In this document: piece by piece, positions 20,807 through 29,130 of the stretch
Numbering within the stretch: position 1 is the stretch's first letter
Layout of the letters: the number at the start of each line of letters is the position of its first letter
Origin: Curtobacterium sp. VKM Ac-1376
GTDB taxonomy: Bacteria; Actinomycetota; Actinomycetes; Actinomycetales; Microbacteriaceae
NCBI RefSeq assembly: GCF_015351025.1
Contig: NZ_JADKRV010000005.1
Span: 124,001 to 188,000 of the forward strand
DNA: 64,000 nucleotides
Reading direction: 5' to 3'
Notes under the pieces: model-generated
The model's database searches: none
The model's input: only the letters and a program-made list of their open reading frames with translations
What the model was told of the DNA's origin: nothing
Made by a program: the position numbers and the translations under genes

Positions 20807-22072
20807 ATGTCCAGCACCACCCCTCCCCACATCGACCAGCCGATCGAGCCCGCTGCCGCAGCGCAGGGCGGCACCCAGCACGGCGCCGGAGCCCACTCCG
20901 ACGGCGGCTGGGACACCCCTGAGACGAAGGTGCCGGTCCAGACCCGTTCCGAGCGCTTCCAGTCCGGCGACGTCGAGGCGTACCCGACGGTCACCGGCCG
21001 AGAGGTCAACTGGAAGTTCGCGCCCCTGGCGAAGCTCCAGCCACTCCTCGACGGCGGGCTCGACGGATCCGCCTACCCGTACCTCGCCCGCCAGTCCGAG
21101 GGTGCCGACGTCGAGTGGGGTCGCAGCGACGACCCCCGCGTCGGGACCGCCGGCCTGCCGGAGGACCGTGCCGCCGCCGCAGCCTGGACCGCACGCGACG
21201 CGGTGCTCGCGATCACCGTGAAGGCCACCGAGGCGAACGAGTTCATCACCATCACCCGGTCCGACTTCGGGTCGCAGCCCCGCGCGGCCCACACGGTCAT
21301 CACGGCCGAGGCGCATGCACAGGGCATCGTCGTGCTCGACAACCGCGGCACCGCGCTCCTGAGCGAGAACGTCGAGATCGTCGTGCAGGACGGCGCCCGT
21401 CTCACGGTCGTGAGCCTGCAGGACTGGGACGACGACGCGGTGCACGTGTCCACGCACTTCGCCGAGGTCGGCCGCGACGCCTTCCTCAAGCACGTCGTGA
21501 TCTCGCTCGGCGGCGACGTCATCCGCGTCAACCCCTCGACGCACCTCGGTGCACAGGGCGCCGACACCGAGATGTACGGCGTCTACTTCGCCGATGCCGG
21601 CCAGTACATCGAGCAGCAGGTCTACGTGAACCACGACGCGCCGAACACGCGCGGCCGGGTCAACTACAAGGGCGCGCTGCAGGGTCAGGGCGCGCACACC
21701 GTGTGGATCGGCGACGTGCTGATCGGCCGGGCGGGCGACGGGACCGACTCGTACGAGCAGAACCGCAACCTCGTGCTGACGGACGGTACCCGCGCCGACA
21801 GCATCCCGAACCTCGAGATCGAGACGGGGAACATCGAGGGTGCCGGGCACGCGAGTGCGACCGGCCGCTTCGACGACGAGCAGCTGTTCTACCTGCAGGC
21901 CCGCGGCATCCCCGAGGAAGAGGCTCGGCGGCTCGTCGTGCTTGGCTTCCTGGTCGAGGTCATCCAGAAGATCGGCGCACCCGAGCTCGAGGAGCGGCTC
22001 ATCGCGGCGGTCGAGCAGGAACTCGCCGAGGGCCGTTCCGTCATCGCCGCGCCGGCGGAGGCCCACGCCTGA
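20807..22072 (+). CDS. sufD: Fe-S cluster assembly protein SufD
   Basis: SufD pairs with SufB in the SufBC2D complex and is needed for iron acquisition during cluster assembly. The 421-residue protein has a low-complexity N-terminus (Ala/Gly/His-rich to about residue 40) and the SufBD core: VSLQDWDDDAVHVSTHFAEV, NTRGRVNYKGALQG and the C-terminal QLFYLQARGIPEEEARRLVV. It begins immediately after sufB and its TGA overlaps the ATG of the next gene (TGATG). Confidence 0.95.
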   Translation: MSSTTPPHIDQPIEPAAAAQGGTQHGAGAHSDGGWDTPETKVPVQTRSERFQSGDVEAYPTVTGREVNWKFAPLAKLQPLLDGGLDGSAYPYLARQSEGADVEWGRSDDPRVGTAGLPEDRAAAAAWTARDAVLAITVKATEANEFITITRSDFGSQPRAAHTVITAEAHAQGIVVLDNRGTALLSENVEIVVQDGARLTVVSLQDWDDDAVHVSTHFAEVGRDAFLKHVVISLGGDVIRVNPSTHLGAQGADTEMYGVYFADAGQYIEQQVYVNHDAPNTRGRVNYKGALQGQGAHTVWIGDVLIGRAGDGTDSYEQNRNLVLTDGTRADSIPNLEIETGNIEGAGHASATGRFDDEQLFYLQARGIPEEEARRLVVLGFLVEVIQKIGAPELEERLIAAVEQELAEGRSVIAAPAEAHA

Positions 22073-22398
22073 TGCCCGAGAAGGTCTGCGCGGAAGCCGA
22101 CATCGCGGTGGACAGTCCGATGCGGGTCGTCGTCGACGGCACGGCGGTCGCCATCGTGAAGGACTCGTCCGGAACGGTGCACGCGATCGGCGACACCTGC
22201 ACGCACGGCGACATCTCCCTGGCCGAGGGGTTCGTCGAGGGTGACTCGCTCGAGTGCTGGGCCCACGGGTCCCGCTTCTCGCTGGCCACCGGCAAGCCGC
22301 AGAACTTCCCGGCCTACGAGCCCGTTCCGGTCTTCCGGGTCGAGGTTCGTGACGGCGACGTCTACGTGGACGTGCAGGACGTCGTCCCGGTCGACTGA
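22072..22398 (+). CDS. Rieske-type ferredoxin of the suf operon
   Basis: A 108-residue Rieske protein, usually annotated as a non-heme-iron oxygenase ferredoxin subunit. The 2Fe-2S ligands are CTHGD and CWAHG, spaced as in the bacterial ferredoxin type. It overlaps the sufD stop by one base and precedes sufC by 90 bp. A Rieske protein embedded between sufD and sufC is common in actinobacterial suf operons, so an electron-transfer role in cluster assembly is more likely than service to an oxygenase; none is nearby. The electron donor or acceptor cannot be told from sequence. Confidence 0.93.
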   Translation: MPEKVCAEADIAVDSPMRVVVDGTAVAIVKDSSGTVHAIGDTCTHGDISLAEGFVEGDSLECWAHGSRFSLATGKPQNFPAYEPVPVFRVEVRDGDVYVDVQDVVPVD

Positions 22399-22488
22399 CC
22401 GGGATCCGGACGGGCCCCGGCCGGTCGAGCAACACACACACACTTCCCGCGGCTGACGCCGCACCACAGCTGCAACCGAAGGAACGCA

Positions 22489-23262
22489 ATGTCCACTCTC
22501 GAAATCCGTGACCTCCAGGTCTCGATCGACACCGATCAGGGCGTCAAGGAGATCCTGAAGGGTGTCGACCTCACCATCAACGAGGGCGAGATCCACGCGA
22601 TCATGGGGCCGAACGGCTCCGGCAAGTCCACGCTCGCGTACACGATCGCCGGTCACCCCCGGTACCACGTCGTCGGTGGGTCGATCACCCTCGACGGCGA
22701 GGACGTCCTCGCGATGAGCGTCGACGAGCGTGCCCGCGCGGGCATGTTCCTCGCGATGCAGTACCCGGTCGAGATCCCCGGCGTGACGGTGTCGAACTTC
22801 CTCCGCACCGCCAAGACGGCGATCGACGGTGAGGCCCCGGCTCTGCGCGGCTGGATCAAGGAGCTCCGCCAGTCGATGGCCGACCTCAAGATGGACTCGT
22901 CGTTCGCCGAGCGCAACGTCAACGAGGGCTTCTCCGGCGGCGAGAAGAAGCGCCACGAGATCATGCAGCTCGAGCTCCTCAAGCCGCGGTTCGCCGTGCT
23001 CGACGAAACCGACTCCGGTCTCGACGTCGACGCGCTGAAGATCGTGTCCGAGGGCGTCAACCGCGCGAAGGCCGCCACCGGCCTCGGCGTGCTGCTCATC
23101 ACGCATTACACGCGTATCCTCCGCTACATCAAGCCGGACTTCGTGCACGTGTTCGTGGCGGGCAAGATCGCCGAGCAGGGCGGTCCGGAGCTCGCCGAAC
23201 GCCTGGAGAACGAGGGGTACGACCGCTACGTGCAGGCTGCCGCCGCCGAGGTGCAGGCCTGA
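22489..23262 (+). CDS. sufC: Fe-S cluster assembly ATPase SufC
   Basis: ABC-type ATPase of the SufBCD complex; its ATP hydrolysis drives the conformational change that exposes the cluster assembly site. The 257-residue protein has Walker [10 protein letters not shown] (about residues 39-47), the Q-loop [10 protein letters not shown], the ABC signature [13 protein letters not shown], Walker [12 protein letters not shown] and the switch histidine in [10 protein letters not shown]. No membrane domain is present, in keeping with SufC. GAAGGA lies before the ATG. The sufT gene overlaps its stop codon by one base. Confidence 0.97.
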   Translation: MSTLEIRDLQVSIDTDQGVKEILKGVDLTINEGEIHAIMGPNGSGKSTLAYTIAGHPRYHVVGGSITLDGEDVLAMSVDERARAGMFLAMQYPVEIPGVTVSNFLRTAKTAIDGEAPALRGWIKELRQSMADLKMDSSFAERNVNEGFSGGEKKRHEIMQLELLKPRFAVLDETDSGLDVDALKIVSEGVNRAKAATGLGVLLITHYTRILRYIKPDFVHVFVAGKIAEQGGPELAERLENEGYDRYVQAAAAEVQA

Positions 23263-23591
23263 TGATCGCGGCACTCGCTCCCGACAAGTTCGACGAGGTC
23301 GTGGAGGGCCTGAAGGAGGTCCAAGACCCGGAGCTCGGCGTGAACATCGTCGACCTCGGGCTCATCTACGACCTCGCCTGGGACGACGAGGCCAGTGCGC
23401 TGGTCATCAGCATGACGCTGACCAGCGCCGGCTGCCCCCTGACCGACGTCATCGAAGGCGACACGGCGAACGCCCTCGACGGCATCGTGGACGCCTTCCG
23501 CATCAACTGGGTCTGGATGCCGCCGTGGGGTCCGGAACGGATCACCGACGACGGACGCGAGATGATGCGCGCGCTCGGATTCGCGATCTAG
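23262..23591 (+). CDS. sufT: Metal-sulfur cluster assembly factor, SufT/MIP18 family
   Basis: A 109-residue DUF59 (MIP18-like) protein, the family of SufT, which helps mature Fe-S proteins. Landmarks are VQDPELGVNIVDLGLIYDL and MTLTSAGCPLTDVIEGD with the conserved cysteine. It overlaps sufC by one base and ends the operon. No cysteine desulfurase (sufS) or sulfur-transfer protein (sufU) follows; the next gene is bioY on the other strand. Confidence 0.9.
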   Translation: MIAALAPDKFDEVVEGLKEVQDPELGVNIVDLGLIYDLAWDDEASALVISMTLTSAGCPLTDVIEGDTANALDGIVDAFRINWVWMPPWGPERITDDGREMMRALGFAI

Positions 23592-23602
23592 TCGCGTTTC
23601 GT

Positions 23603-23666
23603 CGCGAACAGACGGACGGGAGGCACGGTGCCAGCTGGCACCGTGCCTCCCGTCCGTCTGTTCGCG
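23603..23666. repeat. Palindromic repeat, main family: perfect 64-bp palindrome
   Basis: Thirty-two bases on each side of the CAG/CTG centre are exactly complementary, with no loop, from CGCGAACAGACGGACGGG on the left to its complement on the right. It starts 11 bp after sufT, between convergent sufT and bioY. It is the longest member of the family and could act as a bidirectional terminator. Confidence 0.95.
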
Positions 23667-23682
23667 CGCCACGCGCGGGGCG

Positions 23683-23749
23683 CGCCGCCGAGGTCGCGCG
23701 ATCTGCCGCTTCCGACGCGCGCACGTGGCGTGTTGTGCGACCTCGGCGA
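23683..23749. repeat. Second repeat family, copy 2
   Basis: Unit B (about 23683-23710, GCCGAGGTCGCGCGATCTG) followed by unit A in inverted orientation (23720-23749). Both also occur at 7884-7940, where they have the same orientation as each other. Confidence 0.6.
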
Positions 23750-23827
23750 ACCGCCCGCGGCGTGTCTCGCCCCCTCGCCCCGACCTCGTGCTGACCTCGC
23801 CGAACCACCCCACCCGCGCCAGACGCG

Positions 23828-23862
23828 GAACGGCCCCGAACCGATGCGGTGCGGGGCCGTTC
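23828..23862 (-). terminator. bioY terminator hairpin
   Basis: Eleven-base perfect arms (GAACGGCCCCG and its complement) with a 13-base loop, 13 bp beyond the bioY stop. Confidence 0.65.
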
Positions 23863-23874
23863 TCGTGCGGCGGG

Positions 23875-24474
23875 TCAGCGGCGACCGACGGCCTTCCACG
23901 CGAGGGGCAGGATGCCGGCGGCGATGAGGGCCTTGGCGATGCCGCCGATGATGAACGGGTACAGGCCGGCGGCGAGCACCGACTGCAGGTCGTTCGGGGC
24001 GCCGAGCTGGCCGAGCGCGACGGCCAGGTACGGCAGGCCGGTGACGAACGGGATCGCGCTGGCGAGCGTGAAGGCCACGGCTGCACGACCGACGCGGCGG
24101 TCCCAGTTGCGGCGCGCGAGCCAGCCCACGAGCCCCGCGGCGGGGATGAACCCGATGACGTAGCCGAAGCTCGGGAGGGCCAGGGCCTGCAGCCCACCCT
24201 GCAGGTCGGCGAAGAACGGGGCGCCGGCGAGTCCGGCCATCGCGTAGACGAGCAGCGAGAGCATTCCCCGGCGTGCTCCCAGGGTCGCACCGACCAGCAC
24301 CACGGCGAGCGTCTGCCCGGTGATCGGGACCGGCCACATCGGTACCTCGAGCTGCGCCATCGCGGCGGTGAACAGGGCTCCACCCGCGACGAGGGCGGCG
24401 TCGGTGGCCAGCCCGTGCGTCCGCAGACGGTCGGCGAGGACTGCGCGGGGAGCGAACCCGGTGGCGTTCGTCAT
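23875..24474 (-). CDS. bioY: Biotin transporter BioY (ECF S component)
   Basis: BioY is the substrate-binding membrane subunit of energy-coupling-factor biotin transporters. The 199-residue protein has about six membrane segments and the family motifs VPMWPVPITGQTLAVVLVG and GARRGMLSLLVYAMAGLAGAPFF (split here as landmarks), plus SFGYVIGFIPAA. The ATG at 24474 has AGGAG seven bases upstream; a longer upstream frame (to 24573) is not needed. No bioM or bioN gene for the ATPase and transmembrane coupling subunits is adjacent. It diverges from the ABC-F gene, whose nucleotide-binding domains belong to a different family. Confidence 0.92.
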   Translation of the reverse strand: MTNATGFAPRAVLADRLRTHGLATDAALVAGGALFTAAMAQLEVPMWPVPITGQTLAVVLVGATLGARRGMLSLLVYAMAGLAGAPFFADLQGGLQALALPSFGYVIGFIPAAGLVGWLARRNWDRRVGRAAVAFTLASAIPFVTGLPYLAVALGQLGAPNDLQSVLAAGLYPFIIGGIAKALIAAGILPLAWKAVGRR

Positions 24475-24590
24475 GGATTCTCCTAGAATGGACTGCTGGT
24501 CCCGTTTCGGAACCATCGGTCCCGTCAGCGTAGCGGTGCACCTCACGCACACACCGTTGTGCAAACCCACCAACTGATTGGACGTCCACT

Positions 24591-26189
24591 GTGCTTGCCG
24601 TGCACGAACTCGAGATCCGCGTCGGAGCTCGTCTCCTCATGGAGGACGTGTCCTTCCGTGTCGAGAAGGGTGACAAGATCGGACTCGTCGGCCGCAACGG
24701 TGCGGGGAAGACGACGATGACCAAGGCCCTCGCGGGCGAGACGCAGCCCACCGGCGGCAAGATCGAGCGCGGTGGTGAGATCGGGTACCTGCCGCAGGAC
24801 CCCCGCTCCGGCGACCCGGAGGAGACCGCGCGCAAGCGCATCCTCGATGCCCGTGGGCTCGGTGAACTCGTGGAGGGCATCCGCCTCGCGACCCTCGACA
24901 TGGCGAGTGACGACCCGGCCGTGGCCGAGAAGGCGATGCGGCGCTACAGCCGCCTCGACGACCAGTTCAACGCGCTCGGTGGCTACGCGGCCGAGGCCGA
25001 GGCGGCGTCGATCGCCTCGAACCTCAAGCTGCCGGACCGCATCCTCGACCAGCAGCTCAAGACGCTCTCGGGTGGTCAGCGCCGACGCATCGAGCTCGCG
25101 CGGATCCTGTTCTCGGACGCCGAGACGATGATCCTCGACGAGCCGACCAACCACCTCGACGCCGACTCGGTCGTGTGGCTCCGCGAGCACCTGAAGACCT
25201 ACCCCGGCGGCGTCATCATCATCTCCCACGACGTGGAGCTCGTCGACGAGGTCGTGAACCGCGTCTTCTACCTGGACGCGAACCGCCAGACCATCGACAT
25301 CTACAACATGGGCTGGAAGCTCTACCAGCGGCAGCGCGTCGCCGACGAGGACCGTCGTCGCAAGGAGCGGGCGGGCGCCGAGAAGAAGGCGGCGACGCTG
25401 AAGGACCAGGCCGCGCGCTTCGGTGCCAAGGCGTCCAAGGCCGCGGCCGCGCACCAGATGGTCGCGCGCGCCGACAAGCTGCTCGCGGGTCTCGAAGACG
25501 AGCGCGTCGCCGACCGGGTCGCGAAGATCCGCTTCCCGACGCCGGCTCCGTGTGGGCGTACTCCGCTGATGGCCGAGGGGCTGTCGAAGTCCTACGGGTC
25601 GCTCGAGATCTTCGCGGGTGTCGACCTGGCGATCGACCGCGGCTCGCGCGTCGTCATCCTCGGCTTCAACGGTGCGGGGAAGACGACGCTGCTGCGCATC
25701 CTGGCGGGTGCCGACCAGCCCGACACCGGCGAGATCCAGCCCGGGCACGGTCTGCGCATCGGGTACTACGCGCAGGAGCACGAGAACATCGACATCAACC
25801 GCACCGTCATCGAGAACATGGTGTCGGCGTCGACCGACCTCAACGAGACCGAGGCCCGCCGGGTGCTCGGGTCGTTCCTCTTCACCGGAGACGACGGCTA
25901 CAAGAAGGCCGGCGTGCTGTCCGGTGGCGAGAAGACCCGCCTGTCGCTCGCGATGATCGTCGTCTCGGGCGCGAACGTCCTGCTGCTCGATGAGCCGACG
26001 AACAACCTGGACCCGGCATCGCGCGAGGAGATCCTCAGCGCCCTGGCCGGCTTCGAGGGGGCCGTCGTCCTGGTGTCGCACGACGCCGGTGCGGTCGAGG
26101 CGCTCAACCCCGAGCGGGTGCTGCTGCTGCCGGACGGTACCGAGGACCACTGGAACAAGGACTACGCGGAGCTCATCGAGCTCGCCTAG
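24591..26189 (+). CDS. ABC-F family ATPase
   Basis: A soluble protein of 532 residues with two ABC ATPase domains joined by a charged linker and no membrane segments, the ABC-F architecture. ABC-F proteins act on the ribosome as translation factors or, in some members, as antibiotic-resistance proteins. Domain 1 has GRNGAGKTT and LSGGQRRRIELARIL with LDEPTNHLD; the linker (about 235-300) is Arg/Lys/Glu/Ala-rich; domain 2 has GFNGAGKTT, LSGGEKTRLSLAM and LDEPTNNLD. The GTG start at 24591 gives MLAVHELEIRVGARLL. A housekeeping role is more likely than resistance, but sequence alone cannot decide. Confidence 0.9.
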   Translation: MLAVHELEIRVGARLLMEDVSFRVEKGDKIGLVGRNGAGKTTMTKALAGETQPTGGKIERGGEIGYLPQDPRSGDPEETARKRILDARGLGELVEGIRLATLDMASDDPAVAEKAMRRYSRLDDQFNALGGYAAEAEAASIASNLKLPDRILDQQLKTLSGGQRRRIELARILFSDAETMILDEPTNHLDADSVVWLREHLKTYPGGVIIISHDVELVDEVVNRVFYLDANRQTIDIYNMGWKLYQRQRVADEDRRRKERAGAEKKAATLKDQAARFGAKASKAAAAHQMVARADKLLAGLEDERVADRVAKIRFPTPAPCGRTPLMAEGLSKSYGSLEIFAGVDLAIDRGSRVVILGFNGAGKTTLLRILAGADQPDTGEIQPGHGLRIGYYAQEHENIDINRTVIENMVSASTDLNETEARRVLGSFLFTGDDGYKKAGVLSGGEKTRLSLAMIVVSGANVLLLDEPTNNLDPASREEILSALAGFEGAVVLVSHDAGAVEALNPERVLLLPDGTEDHWNKDYAELIELA

Positions 26190-26233
26190 CTGCCTGCGAG
26201 ACGCCGTCGTGTTCACGCGACGCCGCTGAGACA

Positions 26234-26263
26234 CGAGCCGCCGCCGGATTCGGTGGCGGCTCG
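26234..26263. repeat. Hairpin related to the third repeat family
   Basis: CGAGCCGCCGCC and GGTGGCGGCTCG pair with one mismatch around GGATTC. The loop resembles the centre of the copy at 26430-26464 (CGATTCG). Confidence 0.65.
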
Positions 26264-26323
26264 CGGACATGGGGGCGTGTCGCGGTGGCGACGGCGTCTT
26301 GCGCACTGTGGCCGCGGTGACAG

Positions 26324-26369
26324 ACGGACGGGAGGCCCGTGGCGACGCCGCCACGGGCCTCCCGTCCGT
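26324..26369. repeat. Palindromic repeat, main family, copy with altered centre
   Basis: Perfect 21-bp arms (ACGGACGGGAGGCCCGTGGCG and its complement, 21 bases each) around a four-base loop. The outer GACGGGAGGC half is shared with the other copies; the CAGCTG centre is replaced. Confidence 0.85.
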
Positions 26370-26429
26370 TGTGGGGTCGCGTTCGCGTGCAGGTGAGACG
26401 CCGTCGTGTCGGCGGGACGCCCCGAAAGC

Positions 26430-26464
26430 GGCGAGACGCCGCCCGATTCGGCGGCGTCCTGTGC
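26430..26464. repeat. Third repeat family, copy 2
   Basis: GGCGAGACGCCGCCCGATTC...GGCGGCGTCCTGTGC, 29 of 35 positions identical to 17799-17833. Confidence 0.7.
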
Positions 26465-26520
26465 CGACGGCGGCGTTCTGCGAAGACGACGGCGTCTTCC
26501 GCAGGCCGCCAGCAGTCGCG

Positions 26521-27486
26521 TCAGCGGCGCGACGCGAGCAGGTCGTCCTCGATCTCGGCGTCGGTCTTCGGCTTCGCGTTCTTGCGACGCTCGCGCTCGA
26601 GGGCGCGCTCGCGCTCCTCCGGGTCGTCCTGGTTGAGGTTCCGGTGCTCCTGCACCATCACGTAGGCCAGGAACCCGAAGCCCCCGGCGGCGAACATGAA
26701 CCACTGGATGAAGTAGCTGAGGTGCAGGCCGGTGTCCGCAGTGGGGCGCTCCCAGCCGAGCGGGCGTGCTTCGGAAGGGGCGGGGGACTCGGAGGCGAGC
26801 TGGCCGTACGCGCCGGTCCAGATCGGGTCGTCGACCTTGCTCGCGACGTCGGCAAGGGTGACGGACTGCACCTGATCGGTGTTCTTCGGATCGGACCGAC
26901 CCGGGATCCTCGGTTCGTTCGGCTGCAGGCGGACGACGGCCGTGACCTGCCCGGACGGGGGAGCGGGGACGTGGTCCGGGGCGTCCTGCGCGTTGCCGGT
27001 CGGCACCCAGCCGCGGTCCACGATGAAGGCGCGGCCCTCCGCGGTGACCAGGGGGGTCAGGACCTCGAACCCGGGCTGGCCGTTGTGCACCCGGTTGCGG
27101 ACGAGCAGCTGCGAGTCGACGTCGTAGCGACCGGTCACGGAGACGCGGAGCCACTCCTGCTCGTCTTGCCAGCTCGAGGCCTTCGGCAGCGCACGGTCGA
27201 CCGGGACGGGGGCGTGGTCGTAGTTCTGCGCGACCTGCTCGTTCTGGCGCACCGCTTCGTTCCGGCGGTCCCACTGCCACATGCCGAAGAGCGCGCAGAC
27301 GATCGCGAAGGCCACGGCGATGGCGAAGTAGCCGAGCCAGCGACGGCTGCGCACGAACCGCCAGCCGACGAAGGGCTCGTCGGGGCCGGGCCGCTGCGAC
27401 GGAGCACCAGATTCGGCGGCGGCACGCTGCAGCCTGGCCGCGTGCCGCCGGCCGTACCGGGACTGCGGGTCGAAGTCCTGGGTCAT
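26521..27486 (-). CDS. SURF1 family cytochrome oxidase biogenesis protein
   Basis: SURF1 proteins assist heme A insertion and assembly of cytochrome c oxidase. The 321-residue protein has the expected layout: a first membrane segment near residues 50-70 followed by FGMWQWDRRNEAVRQNE, a large extracytoplasmic domain with FEVLTPLVTAEGRAFIVDRGWVP (landmark split), and a second membrane segment near the end (LSYFIQWFMFAAGGFGFLAY). A charged tail of about 40 residues rich in Arg and Glu follows. The start overlaps the upstream gene's stop (ATGA). It fits with ctaA and ctaB elsewhere in the window. Confidence 0.9.
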   Translation of the reverse strand: MTQDFDPQSRYGRRHAARLQRAAAESGAPSQRPGPDEPFVGWRFVRSRRWLGYFAIAVAFAIVCALFGMWQWDRRNEAVRQNEQVAQNYDHAPVPVDRALPKASSWQDEQEWLRVSVTGRYDVDSQLLVRNRVHNGQPGFEVLTPLVTAEGRAFIVDRGWVPTGNAQDAPDHVPAPPSGQVTAVVRLQPNEPRIPGRSDPKNTDQVQSVTLADVASKVDDPIWTGAYGQLASESPAPSEARPLGWERPTADTGLHLSYFIQWFMFAAGGFGFLAYVMVQEHRNLNQDDPEERERALERERRKNAKPKTDAEIEDDLLASRR

Positions 27487-27791
27487 CTGGCGGTGCCGGT
27501 GGAGCGCACCCCGACGTCGTTCTTCGGCACGGCGGAGGGGTCGCGCTCGTCGTCGAGGCGGTCGACGTCCTCGTGCATTCCGGTGACCCGCACCGGGAAC
27601 GAGCGGGACCGCAGGTAGTCGGCGAGGAAGTCGCGGTGCGCCTCGCACGCCGCCCAGATCTTCACGCGGTCGATCGCGTGGATCCGGGGGTTCCGCCAGT
27701 TGACACGCCACCCGGCGGTCGAGGTGCATCCGGCGCGTGAGCACACGGGCGGGGATCCGGGTTCGGTCTGCAGGTCGAAGGTCGCGCCCAT
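27483..27791 (-). CDS. Conserved hypothetical protein with Cys/His cluster
   Basis: A 102-residue protein of unknown function. It contains VCSRAGC and, about 30 residues later, AACEAHRDFL, a C-x4-C...C-x2-H pattern that could bind zinc. The conserved-looking centre is WRVNWRNPRIHAIDRVKIW. It lies between a DUF3099-type membrane protein and SURF1, overlapping SURF1 by four bases and sharing one base with the upstream gene, so the three are translationally coupled. The context suggests a link to respiratory-chain biogenesis, but that is inference. Confidence 0.75.
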   Translation of the reverse strand: MGATFDLQTEPGSPPVCSRAGCTSTAGWRVNWRNPRIHAIDRVKIWAACEAHRDFLADYLRSRSFPVRVTGMHEDVDRLDDERDPSAVPKNDVGVRSTGTAR

Positions 27792-28213
27792 CAGCGGTGG
27801 CCCCACATCTTCGATCGGTCGCCGTTGCGCTGCCATTCGTCCTGGGCGTCCTGCGCCTGCTGGCGGAGCCGGGCCTGCTCGTCGCGGTAGGCCTGGGCCC
27901 TGGCGTCCTCCTGCTGTTCGCGGAGACGCGGGTCGACGGCGTCGTAGAGCTCGATGGAGCCAGCGGGCGAGATCATGTCGCTCTCGGTGCGGCTGCCGGC
28001 GTTCGCGATGACGACGGCGACCCAGGGGATCACCGCGGCGAGCACGACCGGGATGACCGCGAGCCACGAGTGCCAGATGGAGTAGATGAGGACGGCTGCG
28101 ATGAACAGGACCACCCGGATCGCCATCTGCCACACGTAGCGGGACAGGCGGTGCGCCCGGTCCTGCTCCGGCGAGTCCGGGAGCGAGGTGATGCTCGTGT
28201 GCGTGCTCTTCAT
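27791..28213 (-). CDS. DUF3099-type small membrane protein
   Basis: A 140-residue protein with two adjacent membrane segments (about 28-46 and 48-68: MAIRVVLFIAAVLIYSIW and LAVIPVVLAAVIPWVAVVI), then a charged, glutamine-rich tail (REQQEDARAQAYRDEQARLR) likely to be helical. This layout and the N-terminal ITSLPDSPEQDRAHRLSRY match actinobacterial DUF3099 proteins, whose function is unknown. A GGAGA lies just upstream of the ATG at 28213. It is the first gene of the three-gene SURF1 unit. Confidence 0.8.
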   Translation of the reverse strand: MKSTHTSITSLPDSPEQDRAHRLSRYVWQMAIRVVLFIAAVLIYSIWHSWLAVIPVVLAAVIPWVAVVIANAGSRTESDMISPAGSIELYDAVDPRLREQQEDARAQAYRDEQARLRQQAQDAQDEWQRNGDRSKMWGHR

Positions 28214-28375
28214 ACAGATGGTCTCCGTCTACCCGTGGTCAAGCCTAATCCCGTGGGGCTGATCGTGGGTGCGCCGCGCGCGAACGGGTCGCGCGGTCCC
28301 CTCCGGTACGCTCGTCCGGGCGTGTCAGCCGGACCCTCGGCGACGCACCAGGACACCCCACCGAACGGAGCGACC

Positions 28376-29089
28376 ATGAGCACCCCCCGTACCGTCCTCA
28401 TCACCGGCGGCAACCGCGGCATCGGCCACGCCCTCGCCGAGCGGTTCGTCGCAGCCGGCCACCGGGTCGCGGTCACGTCGCGAAGTGGACAGGGGGGACC
28501 CGAGGGAGCGCTCACGGTGCAGGCCGACATCACCGACACGGCGTCGGTCGACGCGGCCTTCACCCGGGTCGAGGCCGAGCTCGGCCCGATCGAGGTGCTC
28601 GTCGCCAACGCAGGCATCACGAACGACCAGCTGCTGCTCCGCATGTCCGAGGACGACTTCACCAGCGTCGTCGACACGAACCTCACCGGCACCTTCCGCG
28701 TCGTCAAGCGCGCCACGAAGAACATGATGAAGGCGAAGTTCGGCCGGATCGTGCTCATGTCGAGCGTCGTCGGCGCCTACGGCCAGGTCGGCCAGGTCAA
28801 CTACGCGTCCTCGAAGGCCGCCCTGGTCGGCATGGCCCGGTCGATCACCCGCGAACTCGGCTCGCGCGGCATCACCGCGAACGTGGTCGCCCCCGGCTTC
28901 ATCCAGACGGACATGACCGCCGCGCTCTCCGACGAGCTGCAGGCCGAGTTCAAGAAGGCGATCCCGGCCGCCCGCTACGGCACCGTCGACGACGTCGCCG
29001 ACGCCACGCTGTTCCTGGCGAGCGACGGCGCCGGGTACGTCTCCGGCGCGATCATCCCCGTCGACGGCGGCCTCGGGATGGGGCACTGA
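28376..29089 (+). CDS. fabG: Short-chain dehydrogenase, FabG-like (3-oxoacyl-ACP reductase)
   Basis: NADP-dependent reductase of the SDR family, most like 3-oxoacyl-ACP reductase of fatty acid synthesis. The 237-residue protein has the cofactor motif TGGNRGIGHA near the N-terminus, NAG at the end of beta-4 (VANAGIT), the catalytic Ser in MSSVVGAYGQVG and the YASSK Tyr/Lys pair, and the FabG-style ends PGFIQTDMT and ISGAIIPVDGG-like SGAIIPVDGGLGMGH. No other fatty acid genes are adjacent, so the exact substrate is inferred from similarity to FabG1/MabA-type proteins. The ATG at 28376 has GGAG upstream. Confidence 0.88.
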   Translation: MSTPRTVLITGGNRGIGHALAERFVAAGHRVAVTSRSGQGGPEGALTVQADITDTASVDAAFTRVEAELGPIEVLVANAGITNDQLLLRMSEDDFTSVVDTNLTGTFRVVKRATKNMMKAKFGRIVLMSSVVGAYGQVGQVNYASSKAALVGMARSITRELGSRGITANVVAPGFIQTDMTAALSDELQAEFKKAIPAARYGTVDDVADATLFLASDGAGYVSGAIIPVDGGLGMGH

Positions 29090-29130
29090 CGACGGACGAT
29101 CCGCAGAGTCCCAGCTGAGCCGGCGAGCGG

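Larger units (their letters stand above)
26190..26520. other. Convergent intergenic region with clustered repeats
   Basis: 331 bp between the ABC-F gene and the SURF1 gene, built largely of repeats: ACGCCGTCGTG at 26201 and 26398, a hairpin at 26234-26263, a main-family palindrome at 26324-26369 and a third-family hairpin at 26430-26464. No gene is supported here. Confidence 0.8.

Noticed and set aside
22072..22398. Rieske ferredoxin as part of an aromatic-ring dioxygenase system
   Set aside because: No oxygenase or reductase subunit is nearby, and the gene is coupled to sufD and sufC.
23525..23794. Open frame across the end of sufT and the palindrome, containing GASWHRASRPS, a peptide also encoded near 63440-63490
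   Set aside because: The shared peptide is just the translation of the palindromic DNA repeat in one frame; there is no ribosome site and the frame overlaps sufT.
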